Origin: an uncultured Saprospiraceae bacterium
GTDB lineage: Bacteria > Bacteroidota > Bacteroidia > Chitinophagales > Saprospiraceae
Assembly (NCBI GenBank): GCA_937951615.1
Contig: CALFBH010000017.1
Coordinates: forward strand, 21,316-85,315
Direction of reading: 5' to 3'
DNA: 64,000 bases
This document shows, piece by piece, positions 1 through 7,911 of the stretch; position 1 is the stretch's first letter; every line of letters starts with the position of its first letter. A program made the translations under genes and the position numbers. The notes beneath the pieces are model-generated. The model was not told the DNA's origin. It saw nothing but the letters and a program-made list of their open reading frames with translations, and made no database searches.

Positions 1-2019
1 ATTCTGACGAATGGTAGAGGACGTTATGGTACTGGTTACAGTAATAATAACCCTAATCAGTCTTTCCGTCAATGGTATCAGACGAATGTAGATATTCTGG
101 ATCAGAAAGCAGCGTATGAGCAAACAGGCTTGAACATTTCATGGAACCCTTATGGTATCCTGAATCCTTCAATTTCTAAGCAGCCACACTATTTCGATAA
201 TTATTATTTCAACGCTTACGAAAATGTACCAACGGATTCTCGTTCACGCATTTTTGGTAATGTAGAATTGGAATATGGCATTACAGAATCTCTAAGCCTT
301 TTGGGTAGAGTTTCTACTGATAGGTACAACGAAGTTCAGGAAGAAAGAATTGCTGTAGGTTCTGTTGATGTATCCTCATACTCTCGTTATAACAGAAGTT
401 TTTATGAAAATAATGTTGACTTATTCTTAAACTTTAACAAGTACTTTGGTGCGGAAGATGTATTCAGCTTCGACGGTATGTTGGGAACCAATTTCAGAAG
501 AACTGGTGTAGATGCAATTTATGCTGAAACAAACGGTGGGCTAGTTGTACCTAAAGTATATGCTTTGTCTAACAGTGTAAGTTCTATCTCTGCGCCAACT
601 GAAACAAAGACAAGAATTGGTCAGAATGGTTATTTTGCAAGAGCTACACTGGGATATAACCAATTCCTGTATGTAGACCTGACAAACAGATATGATTTTT
701 CTTCTACACTTCCTGAAAGTAAAAATGGCTTCAATTATCCATCAGCTTCTTTGAGTCTGGTTTTTTCTGAATTTCTTGATGGTGCCAAATGGTTTGACTT
801 TGGTAAATTACGTGTAAATTATGCGCAGGTGGGTAATGGTGCTCCATCATTGAGTATTTTTGATACTTATGTCCTTGGCGATCCTTTTGCTGGTGTTACT
901 TTGGCTTCTGTTCCTGGAAGAAAGAATAATGATCAATTAAAAAATGAAAGAACAGTAAGCACCGAAGCAGGGCTGGAATTGAAATTCCTGAGAAATCGTG
1001 TAGGTTTGGACTTCTCTGTTTATAAATCCAGTACATACGATCAGATTATTCCTGTAACAGTAACTGCTGCAACAGGTGTAACTTCTAAGTATAAAAATGC
1101 GGGTGAAATCGAAAATAAAGGGATTGAAATCGCCTTGACTGGTACGCCGATAAAAACGGATAAATTCTCTTGGGACATTAGTTTCAACTGGGCGAAAAAT
1201 GCGAACAAAGTAGTTGAATTGTTTGAGGAACAAAGCAATCTGCAACTGGCTTCAGTGCAAGGTGGTGTTACTTTGAATGCTACAGTAGGTGAGCCTTATG
1301 GTGCTATTTGGGGAACCGATTTTGTTCGCCATACAGATGGTAGCCCAATCGTTTATCCGCATTGGAACACTGGTGTGCGTTACCACAAAACGGGTTCTCC
1401 TGAAGTGATTGGTAATATCAATCCTGACTTCAAAGGAGGTATCAATAACAGATTCTCTTACGGACCAGTTAATTTTGGATTCCTGATTGATTTCCAGAAA
1501 GGCGGAGACTACTTTTCTCTGGATCGCTGGTATGGTACTGCTACAGGTATTTATGACTTTACTGCTGGTAACAACAGAGACGGAAATCCCGTAAGAGCTT
1601 TACCTTCTGACGGTGGTGGTATCTTTGTTGATGGTGCTGTTGTTCAGACGGATACTGACGAAAATGGTGTACCTGTTTCTGATGGTACAGCTAATGAAGA
1701 AGCTTTCTATGCAAGTGATGTTTATACTTCTCTGGGGTATGTTTATGCACCTAATGCTTACCATATATACGATGCATCTTTCGTAAAATTGAGAGAAGCG
1801 AGCATTGGTTTTGGTTTGCCAAAGAACATTGTAAGCAAAACACCATTCCAAAGTCTTGACTTGTCATTCGTGGGTAGAAATCTTTGGATTATTCACAAAA
1901 ACACGCCTTATTCTGATCCTGAAGCTGGTTTGAGTGCTGGTAATATTGGACAAGGAAACCAATCAGGAGCTTATCCTTCTGTTAGAGAATTTGGGGTTAA
2001 TTTGAGAGCTAAATTTTAA
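1..2019 (+). CDS. SusC/RagA-family TonB-dependent outer membrane transporter, C-terminal part
   Basis: The reading frame is open from the first base of the window, so the gene starts upstream and about 672 C-terminal residues are present. The sequence has the alternating aromatic/polar strands of a TonB-dependent beta-barrel and ends in a typical outer-membrane C-terminus (FGVNLRAKF, terminal Phe). Motifs of the SusC family are visible, such as LRVNYAQVGNG, EAGLELKFLRNRVGLDFSVY and the plug-distal YPSVREFGVNL region. SusC proteins import oligosaccharides or peptides across the outer membrane with a SusD lipoprotein as lid. The susD-like gene follows after 42 bases, so the two are cotranscribed. 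No glycosidase lies beside this pair within the window, so its substrate cannot be told. The N-terminal carboxypeptidase-regulatory and plug domains are outside the window. Confidence 0.93.
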   Translation: MLTNGRGRYGTGYSNNNPNQSFRQWYQTNVDILDQKAAYEQTGLNISWNPYGILNPSISKQPHYFDNYYFNAYENVPTDSRSRIFGNVELEYGITESLSLLGRVSTDRYNEVQEERIAVGSVDVSSYSRYNRSFYENNVDLFLNFNKYFGAEDVFSFDGMLGTNFRRTGVDAIYAETNGGLVVPKVYALSNSVSSISAPTETKTRIGQNGYFARATLGYNQFLYVDLTNRYDFSSTLPESKNGFNYPSASLSLVFSEFLDGAKWFDFGKLRVNYAQVGNGAPSLSIFDTYVLGDPFAGVTLASVPGRKNNDQLKNERTVSTEAGLELKFLRNRVGLDFSVYKSSTYDQIIPVTVTAATGVTSKYKNAGEIENKGIEIALTGTPIKTDKFSWDISFNWAKNANKVVELFEEQSNLQLASVQGGVTLNATVGEPYGAIWGTDFVRHTDGSPIVYPHWNTGVRYHKTGSPEVIGNINPDFKGGINNRFSYGPVNFGFLIDFQKGGDYFSLDRWYGTATGIYDFTAGNNRDGNPVRALPSDGGGIFVDGAVVQTDTDENGVPVSDGTANEEAFYASDVYTSLGYVYAPNAYHIYDASFVKLREASIGFGLPKNIVSKTPFQSLDLSFVGRNLWIIHKNTPYSDPEAGLSAGNIGQGNQSGAYPSVREFGVNLRAKF

Positions 2020-2061
2020 AAAAATCTAAACATTTTTTTAAGTACAAAAACGACAATAATA

Positions 2062-3492
2062 ATGAAAAAAATATTAATAGCATTTATGTCCGTTTTGGTC
2101 TTAGCAGCATGTGATCCGCTGACTGATCTCAACGTGGACGATAAAAACCCATCAGCTGTTCCTGCGGGAACACTGTTTGCCAATTCAACGGTAGAGTTAA
2201 TGGACTTTATGTCTAGTTGTAATGTAAATGTAAATAACTTCCGCCTTTGGTCTGAACAATGGTCGCAAACGACCTATCCAGACGAATCTAACTTCCAATT
2301 GGTAGAAAGAAACGTAAACGGTAGAGCATGGAACACACTTTATGCTACTGTCATCAAAGATGCAAGAGCGGCGAAAGCCATCATGGAAGCTGATCAATTC
2401 CTTTCTGCTGACAATAAGCGGGCGCAGGGTGCGATCATGGAAGTGGTTGAAATTTTTGCCTTCCACCTCCTAGTAGATATTTTCGGTGATATACCTTATA
2501 CGGAAGCATTGGATACCGACAATCTGACGCCTAAATATGATGATGATGCAGCTATTTATGCTGACCTAGCTACTCGTCTGGATGCAGCAATAGAAGGACT
2601 GAATGTGCCAAGTGGACTTGGTAGCTACGATATTATCTATGGTGGTGATAGCGATGCATGGAAAAAATTCGCCAACTCTCTAAAATTGAGAATGGCGATT
2701 CGTATGGCTGATATGGATAACGCTAAAGCTAAAAGCATGGTAGAAGCTGCGGTAAGCAGTGGTGTATTCTCTTCAAGTGCTGACGATTTCAAAATTTCTT
2801 ATCAAGGTTCTACACCAAATACCAACCCCGTATGGGAATCTTTGGTACAAAGTGGACGTACTGACTTTGTTGGTTCCAACACATTGATTGATGTGCTGAA
2901 TAATCTGGATGATCCAAGAAGAGCAGCTTTTTTCAAAAGCAATATCGTAGATAGCCTGGGTAATGTGATTTATGTAGGTGGTGAGTTTGGTAATGCCAAT
3001 TCTTACCCTGACAACTCTCATCCTGGTGCTTTGTTGGAAGATCCAACTTTGCCAGGTGCTATCATGAGCTTTACTGAAGTGAATTTCTTACTGGCTGATG
3101 CAGCAGCAAGAGGATATAGTGTTGGCGGAACTCCTGAAAGCTTCTATGATGAAGGTGTCACTAGCTCTTTCTCTGATTGGGGGGTAAGTGGTGCAAGCGC
3201 TTATCTGGCAAATCCTGATGTAGCTTATGCAACTGCTCCAGGAAACTGGAAAGAAAAAATCGCTATGCAAAAATGGATCGCACTGTACAATCGTGGATTC
3301 GAAGCATGGAGTACGTACAGAGTGTATGATGCACCAACTATGAATGTAGCTGTAGGTGCAGGTATTTTACCTCCTCCTCGTTTCACTTATCCGGTGACTG
3401 AGTTTTCTCTGAATGGAGAAAGTGTACAAGCGGCAGCTGCGGCTATCGGTGGTGATTCATTTGAGTCTAAAGTATTTTGGGATATGAACTAA
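2062..3492 (+). CDS. SusD/RagB-family outer membrane lipoprotein (SusD-like)
   Basis: A 476-residue protein with a lipoprotein signal peptide; the lipobox is LAAC, with Cys17 as the lipidation site, followed by DPLTDLNVDDKNPS, which is the usual start of mature SusD proteins. Later segments such as FHLLVDIFGDIPYTEA (near residue 140) and WKKFANSLKLRMAIRM (near residue 205) are hallmarks of the SusD-like TPR scaffold. It would sit on the outer leaflet and bind substrate for the SusC partner encoded just upstream. It ends 49 bases before a strong intrinsic terminator, so the operon visible here is susC-susD only. The ligand is unknown. Confidence 0.93.
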   Translation: MKKILIAFMSVLVLAACDPLTDLNVDDKNPSAVPAGTLFANSTVELMDFMSSCNVNVNNFRLWSEQWSQTTYPDESNFQLVERNVNGRAWNTLYATVIKDARAAKAIMEADQFLSADNKRAQGAIMEVVEIFAFHLLVDIFGDIPYTEALDTDNLTPKYDDDAAIYADLATRLDAAIEGLNVPSGLGSYDIIYGGDSDAWKKFANSLKLRMAIRMADMDNAKAKSMVEAAVSSGVFSSSADDFKISYQGSTPNTNPVWESLVQSGRTDFVGSNTLIDVLNNLDDPRRAAFFKSNIVDSLGNVIYVGGEFGNANSYPDNSHPGALLEDPTLPGAIMSFTEVNFLLADAAARGYSVGGTPESFYDEGVTSSFSDWGVSGASAYLANPDVAYATAPGNWKEKIAMQKWIALYNRGFEAWSTYRVYDAPTMNVAVGAGILPPPRFTYPVTEFSLNGESVQAAAAAIGGDSFESKVFWDMN

Positions 3493-3540
3493 AATGATGT
3501 AGAGCATACGCTCTTATCATCTTGAAATATACAAGATATA

Positions 3541-3575
3541 AAAGCCGTTCCGTTTTTTCGGAGCGGCTTTTTGTT
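3541..3575 (+). terminator. Intrinsic terminator after susC-susD
   Basis: The arms AAGCCGTTCCG and CGGAGCGGCTT form an 11-bp stem with a short T-rich loop, followed directly by a T run (TTTTTGTTTTT). It lies about 50 bases after the susD stop on the same strand. Confidence 0.85.
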
Positions 3576-3717
3576 TTTGGAGAATAGAAATTTCAAACAT
3601 GTGACCTCACGCAACCATCTCGGCTGTTTTTTAGTCTTTGTTAGTATTGTATTGATATAGAAAACAAAATAAGTTGAATCGTATTCAACTTACAAGAATA
3701 TTGGTTTCATTTGGTTT

Positions 3718-3755
3718 TAAAGCCTTCATGCTCAAGCAGCGTGAAGGTTTTTTTT
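3718..3755. terminator. Hairpin with T run at the 3' end of mce
   Basis: AAGCCTTC pairs with GAAGGTTT around a partly paired centre (GCT with AGC), and is followed by eight T on the + strand. It abuts the mce stop codon, which lies on the other strand. On + it is a normal terminator shape; on - it has only a weak U tract, so it may serve both directions. Confidence 0.6.
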
Positions 3756-4191
3756 ATAAACTGGATTTTTGTTGGTCATAATTTTCAGCGTTCGGCATTT
3801 CCTGACAAAGTTCGACTAATACACCATTAGCGGTTTTGGGATGTATAAAGCAGACCAATTTATTATCTGCACCGCGTTTGGGTTCTTCATTGAGTAATCG
3901 AAATCCTGCTGCTTTCAGGCGTTTCATTTCTGCATGTATATTGTCCACTGCAAATGCGATATGATGGACACCTTCGCCCCGTTTCGCAATAAATTTGGCT
4001 ATCGGGCTGTCTTCGCGGGTAGCTTCTAGTAATTCAATTTTATTGGAACCCACTTTAAAAAAAGAAGTACTCACACCTTCCGAAGCCACTTCTTCTATTT
4101 TATAATGGGCTTCGCCAAATAATTTTTCAAATAAGCCATTGCTCTCCGACAGGCTTTTTACTGCAATACCGATGTGTTCTATCTGATTCAT
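3754..4191 (-). CDS. mce: Methylmalonyl-CoA epimerase
   Basis: A 145-residue VOC-superfamily protein of the usual epimerase length. It interconverts (R)- and (S)-methylmalonyl-CoA in the propionate/succinate route. The duplicated beta-alpha-beta-beta-beta fold is visible: the first half begins IEHIGIAV (His6), the second GVHHIAFAVDNI (His76-His77), and the C-terminus has GVLVELCQ (Glu127); these are the expected metal ligands together with a mid-protein acidic or Gln residue. FIHPKTANGVLVEL is the family signature. The gene stands alone on the minus strand, and a 37-base intergenic repeat lies just upstream of its start. No mutase or carboxylase gene is nearby. Confidence 0.92.
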   Translation of the reverse strand: MNQIEHIGIAVKSLSESNGLFEKLFGEAHYKIEEVASEGVSTSFFKVGSNKIELLEATREDSPIAKFIAKRGEGVHHIAFAVDNIHAEMKRLKAAGFRLLNEEPKRGADNKLVCFIHPKTANGVLVELCQEMPNAENYDQQKSSL

Positions 4192-4211
4192 AATTAATTC
4201 AATTTAAGCGA

Positions 4212-4248
4212 AAATACAAATTCAAACGTCAAATACAAATTCAAAAGT
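4212..4248. repeat. AAATACAAATTCAAACGTC-type dispersed repeat, copy 1
   Basis: This A/T-rich phrase (AAATACAAATTCAAACGTC followed by AAATACAAATTCAAAAGT) recurs almost unchanged at 5881-5919 and in reverse orientation at 10391-10423. All three copies are intergenic and sit within about 70 bases of a gene end or start. Confidence 0.7.
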
Positions 4249-4331
4249 GTATATAACCAAATTACTACATTCTATGTGGCATAGTGTTTGTCTTAATCAA
4301 AGTATATTTTTTTCACTAAAACAAATACAAG

Positions 4332-4847
4332 ATGAAAAATACACTGATACTAACTTTAGCTTTGGCACTTATCTCATTTGTAGCACAAGACAGCTACGCA
4401 CAGGTGATTGGAAAAGGAAAAACCACAAAAACTGAAAGTGAACAACCGACCATTGAAGAAGAAAAGCCTACACAACGTCCGACATTAAGCGGAAAACGTC
4501 CGACCATCATTAAAGAAAAACCTGAAATTTTGGACAGAGATGAAGCAGAAGAGCATGAAGGACATGAGGAACACAATGGAGAACATGCTGGTCACGACCA
4601 CCATAAAGGACATAAACACGGACATCATAAAGGGAAAGGACATAAGTATGGACACCATAAAGGAAAAGGTCATCACAAGGGCAAAGGAAAAGGGCATAAA
4701 CATCATGACCACAGCGGACACAGTCACGATGGTCACAAAGGACATAAGCCAGGAAAAGTGAAAGGTGAGAAATATCCAGATAATGATCGTGAAGCAAAAC
4801 CAGCGGGCAAAAAGCCAAGCGTTGGAAAAGGCAATAAAAAAGGATAA
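4332..4847 (+). CDS. Secreted His/Lys/Gly-rich protein
   Basis: 171 residues with a clear Sec signal peptide (hydrophobic core LILTLALALISF, cleavage probably after the YAQ at 22-24). After a Thr/Pro/Lys/Glu-rich linker, residues about 75-150 consist of repeated HKGHKHGHH, HKGKGH and HDHSGHSHDGH motifs, ending in a basic tail. Nothing resembles an enzyme domain. Such His runs bind divalent metals (Zn, Ni, Cu), so a periplasmic or extracellular metal-buffering role is a reasonable inference, but composition alone does not prove it. I prefer the ATG at 4332 because it gives the signal peptide. The gene is followed by a strong terminator and is its own transcription unit. Confidence 0.8.
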   Translation: MKNTLILTLALALISFVAQDSYAQVIGKGKTTKTESEQPTIEEEKPTQRPTLSGKRPTIIKEKPEILDRDEAEEHEGHEEHNGEHAGHDHHKGHKHGHHKGKGHKYGHHKGKGHHKGKGKGHKHHDHSGHSHDGHKGHKPGKVKGEKYPDNDREAKPAGKKPSVGKGNKKG

Positions 4848-4867
4848 ATAATCCATTAGAATAAAAT

Positions 4868-4899
4868 AAAAACCTGCTCATTATGAGCAGGTTTTTTTA
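4868..4899 (+). terminator. Intrinsic terminator after the His-rich gene
   Basis: AAACCTGCTCAT and ATGAGCAGGTTT form a perfect stem of about 11 bp with almost no loop sequence to spare, followed by seven T. It separates the His-rich gene from the Ppx/GppA gene, whose ATG is only 24 bases further on. Confidence 0.88.
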
Positions 4900-4922
4900 T
4901 TTTACAGACAAATTAACAGAAC

Positions 4923-5837
4923 ATGAAACACGCAGTCATAGACTTAGGCACCAACACCTTTCACCTACTCATCGTCGAGTCCGTCGCAGGCGGAGAATTT
5001 CAGGAAATATTCCGCAAGCGGATTTTCGTACAACTGGCAGAAGACGGCATTCAGCAGATTGGAAAAAATGCTTTCAGGCGAGGATTGGACGCTTTACGCG
5101 AATATGGACAAATCCTGAAAAAGTATGAGGTAACACAAGTAGAAGCCTTTGGCACGGCTGCCCTCCGTAGAGCGCGAAATGCGGGCGCATTTATAGCTGC
5201 CATAAAAGAAGAAACAGGCATCGAAGTGCAGGTCATCAGTGGGGATGCAGAAGCCCGACTCATTACAAAAGGTGTCCGCCTTGCAGTACCTTTTAGCAAG
5301 CAGCCCACTTTGATTATGGACATCGGTGGGGGAAGCGTAGAATTTATTTTGGCAAATGACAAAAAGGTGTTTTGGGCGCAAAGCTTCTCGGTAGGTGTGG
5401 CTGTCCTCCATCATCAGTTTCATGAAAATGAACCCATATCGGCAGCAGAAATTGACGCAACGAACCAACATCTTGAAGCACTGCTAAACCCGCTTTGGGC
5501 AGCACTACAAAAATATCCTGCACATCTACTGATTGGAGCATCAGGAACATTTGATGTACTGGAAGCTATGCTGGTGGAAAAGAAAGAACATCCGCTGTGT
5601 GCTTTTATTCGTGAAGCTGATTTTTATCCCATTTATGAAAAAATTATTCAGATGCCACTGGATAAGCGACTGGAAATGGACAAACTCCCAACACAGCGTG
5701 CAAAGCTGATTGTGGTCGCGCTGATACTTATTCGTAAAATACTGGAACACCTGTCTGTCCAACAAATTGCCGTATCTATGTATGCGATGAAAGAAGGAAT
5801 GCTGGCGGAGATGATGGGGGAGAAAATGAGTGAATGA
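4923..5837 (+). CDS. Ppx/GppA-family phosphatase (exopolyphosphatase-like)
   Basis: A 304-residue protein of the short, two-lobed Ppx/GppA type common in Bacteroidota. The ASKHA phosphate-1 loop is IDLGTNTFHLLI (residues 6-17), the connector GTAALRRARN is at 77-86, SGDAEARL with the expected catalytic Glu110 is at 106-113, and the phosphate-2 loop DIGGGSVEF is at 133-141. GASGTFD near residue 205 is the adenosine-type motif. Family members hydrolyse inorganic polyphosphate or pppGpp; the sequence does not tell which. It lacks the C-terminal HD domain of long Ppx enzymes. It is a single gene, with a long non-coding stretch after it. Confidence 0.9.
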   Translation: MKHAVIDLGTNTFHLLIVESVAGGEFQEIFRKRIFVQLAEDGIQQIGKNAFRRGLDALREYGQILKKYEVTQVEAFGTAALRRARNAGAFIAAIKEETGIEVQVISGDAEARLITKGVRLAVPFSKQPTLIMDIGGGSVEFILANDKKVFWAQSFSVGVAVLHHQFHENEPISAAEIDATNQHLEALLNPLWAALQKYPAHLLIGASGTFDVLEAMLVEKKEHPLCAFIREADFYPIYEKIIQMPLDKRLEMDKLPTQRAKLIVVALILIRKILEHLSVQQIAVSMYAMKEGMLAEMMGEKMSE

Positions 5838-6463
5838 TGGAATGAATGAGTTGATTGGTTGGTTAATAAGCAAAAAGTGGAAATACAAATCCAAACGTCA
5901 AATTCAAATTCAAAAAAGTATTGACAATAAGCCAATTATATAAATTGAAAGTGGCGTTTAGTTGAGTCCATGTCTTAATAACCAATCACTAATCAACTAA
6001 TTACTAAGCCCAATTTAATGCAACGACATTCTACTTTGATAAAATATGGCTTTGGAATTTGGAATTTTCCCTTTTTGCTTTTTTAATAAAAAAGGTGATG
6101 CTGTCTTCAAACCTGATTTCCTCCAAAACCCTCTTATGGTTTTCCGAAACATCACCCTTTTAAATGGAAATAAACAGAAACTGTTTATTATTTAACCATT
6201 TCTCATCCTAACGTGTAAAATACTATGGCTTATGAGTGTTGAGAATGAGAGAAGGGTCAAAATCTACCACTTTACACCTTGTAAAGGTGAGACTTATTCA
6301 AATGCAATTCAATTTATTTAACACTTAAATAATGTGAATCTTACGTTGTACAGGCATCATTTTCGTATTTGACAGCGTTAAGTGTTTGAATTGGCGATGA
6401 AATTAAATAATTTCGCCGCCGAACATTGTTCTAGTCATATAAAAAACGTAATTTTGCAGGCTT
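5838..6463. other. 626-base non-coding stretch with several hairpins
   Basis: No convincing CDS. In order it holds a copy of the AAATACAAAT-type repeat (5881-5919), an AATCACTAATCAAC-type phrase (about 5980-6008), a TTTGGAATTTGGAATTTT phrase (6050-6068), then a cluster of pairing segments: AAAGGTGATG (6091-6100) with CATCACCCTTTT (6150-6161) around an inner AAAACC/GGTTTT hairpin (6125-6143), AATAAACAG/CTGTTTATT (about 6170-6190), TTTCTCAT with ATGAGAGA (about 6199-6253), and a CTTTACA/TGTAAAG hairpin (about 6273-6290). The run of hairpins between 6090 and 6295 could be a structured RNA, but I cannot assign a family. The bamD promoter is at the end. Confidence 0.5.
6426..6456 (+). promoter_or_regulatory. 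Bacteroidota-type promoter of bamD
   Basis: TTG at 6426-6428 and TAATTTTG at 6449-6456 match the Bacteroidota consensus (TTTG, about 19-20 bases, TAnnTTTG) with 20 bases between. The -7 box ends only 7 bases before the bamD ATG, so the transcript would have almost no leader. Confidence 0.7.
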
Positions 6464-7276
6464 ATGTGGAAAAAATCCATCTTTCAAATATTATCGGTAG
6501 CATTTTTAGTCGTCATTAGCTCGTGTAGTAGTGAATTTGAAAAACTGCGTAAGCAGGATGATTTCGGATTGAAATACGAAAAAGCGATGGAATTTTACGA
6601 CAAAGGCGATTATTATAAAGCGCAGGTTTTGTTGGAACAAATCATGCCCTTTTATAAAGGTAAAGAAGAAATAGAAAAAATCTATTTCACCTATGCCAAT
6701 ACGCATTATCACCTCAATAAATTTATTATGGGTGCGTATTATTTCAAAAATTTTGCCACGACTTTCCCAAACAGTGATTATGCCGAAGAAGCCAGCTATA
6801 TGGCAGCATACTCCAATTATCGGGTGTCGCCGAAATATCGCTTAGATCAAACGTATACTGAGAAAGCAATTGATGAACTACAATTGTTTATCAATACACA
6901 CCCCAAAAGTGAACGGGTAGTCAAGTGTAATGAATTGATTGACGAGTTGCGCCGCAAAAAAGAACAGAAAGCTTTTGCGCAGGCTGATTTGTATTTCAAA
7001 TTGAATGATTTCAAAGCCGCTACGCACACGTATCAGTCGGTACTGAAAGATTATCCAGATGCAGTAGAAGCAGAACGGGCGCGTTTTATGATTTTTAAAT
7101 CAAACTATCGCCTGGCACAAAATAGCATCGAACTTACACAGGCAGATCGTTTTCAGGATGCCATTGAATCGTATAACGAATTTACAGAACGTTATCCGAA
7201 AAGCGAATTTATGAAAGAAGCCAATGATTTATTTCAGGCTTCCTCAGATAGAATCGCTAAACTAAATGCGGAGTAA
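6464..7276 (+). CDS. bamD: Outer membrane protein assembly factor BamD
   Basis: A 270-residue lipoprotein with lipobox ISSC (Cys21). The mature protein is a series of TPR-like helical pairs: EKAMEFYDKGDYYKAQVLLEQ (about 39-59), YFTYANTHYHLNKFIMGAYYF (about 74-94), then FPNSDYAEEASYMAAYSNY, typical of BamD/YfiO. It docks on BamA at the periplasmic face of the outer membrane and helps insert beta-barrels, such as the SusC proteins of this window. No other in-frame Met could give the signal peptide, so the ATG at 6464 is firm even though it lies right behind the promoter. The order bamD, omega subunit, coaBC is a conserved Bacteroidota cluster. Confidence 0.95.
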   Translation: MWKKSIFQILSVAFLVVISSCSSEFEKLRKQDDFGLKYEKAMEFYDKGDYYKAQVLLEQIMPFYKGKEEIEKIYFTYANTHYHLNKFIMGAYYFKNFATTFPNSDYAEEASYMAAYSNYRVSPKYRLDQTYTEKAIDELQLFINTHPKSERVVKCNELIDELRRKKEQKAFAQADLYFKLNDFKAATHTYQSVLKDYPDAVEAERARFMIFKSNYRLAQNSIELTQADRFQDAIESYNEFTERYPKSEFMKEANDLFQASSDRIAKLNAE

Positions 7277-7466
7277 ATTCGTTTAGTAACAAGAAGAACT
7301 AAGATGCCTAGAAATTACGCAGCTATTTTTCTTGTTCCTTACATAAAAGATATTTTCATTCATCATTAAGTGCCGGACTAATTTAAGTTGAATTAAAACT
7401 CAATAGCTGATTAGCCAATGTCTAGTTTAGACTTAAACTTAATCTTAAACTTAAACTTAATAAAGT

Positions 7467-7832
7467 ATGGATATTAAAAAAAGAGCACAGGGCTTACCAG
7501 CGAACATCGAACCACAAAATGTGATGGATTTCGTAAAAGAGACAGGTAACATTTACGAAACATTAGCTGTTATTTCAGAGCGTTCCAACCAAATTTCTCG
7601 TCAGTTGAAAGATGAGTTATTGGCAAAATTGGAAGAGTTTGCAGTAGCTAATGAAAGCCTTGAAGAAATACATGAAAACAAAGAGCAGATTGAGATTTCT
7701 CGTTTCTACGAGCGTCTGCCCAATCCACCGCTGCTCGCTACACACGAGTATATGAATGGTCAGTTGCATTTCCGCTACAAAGAGGATGATGGCAAAACCA
7801 AAGTAGGTAAAAATACACGCGTTTATCACTAA
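7467..7832 (+). CDS. rpoZ: RNA polymerase omega subunit, Bacteroidota type
   Basis: 121 residues matching the Rpb6/omega-like protein found between bamD and coaBC in Bacteroidota. The core GNIYETLAVISERSNQIS (about residues 27-44) corresponds to the omega helix that packs on the beta-prime subunit, and the tail has ENKEQIEISRFYERLPNP, conserved in this phylum. It lies 190 bases after bamD; the gap carries a run of TTAAACTTAA phrases just before the start. The protein is longer than proteobacterial omega because of the C-terminal extension, as is normal for the phylum. Confidence 0.88.
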   Translation: MDIKKRAQGLPANIEPQNVMDFVKETGNIYETLAVISERSNQISRQLKDELLAKLEEFAVANESLEEIHENKEQIEISRFYERLPNPPLLATHEYMNGQLHFRYKEDDGKTKVGKNTRVYH

Positions 7833-7855
7833 TTAAAGGATAAATGAGGAAAGAT

Positions 7856-7887
7856 AAATGATGAATACTTTCGGGTATTCATCATTT
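7856..7887. other. Perfect 13-bp intergenic hairpin between rpoZ and coaBC
   Basis: AAATGATGAATAC and GTATTCATCATTT pair perfectly around the 6-base loop TTTCGG. No T run follows, so it is unlikely to terminate transcription; it may protect or process the rpoZ-coaBC mRNA. Flanking bases continue the symmetry imperfectly. Confidence 0.7.
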
Positions 7888-7911
7888 GTCATTTAAGCAC
7901 TTATCATTAAA

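Noticed and set aside
4485..4881. Two long antisense frames opposite the His-rich gene
   Set aside because: They are mirror images of a repetitive CAT/AAA-rich coding region and would encode Met/Phe- or His/Leu-rich nonsense; the + frame has a signal peptide and a terminator.
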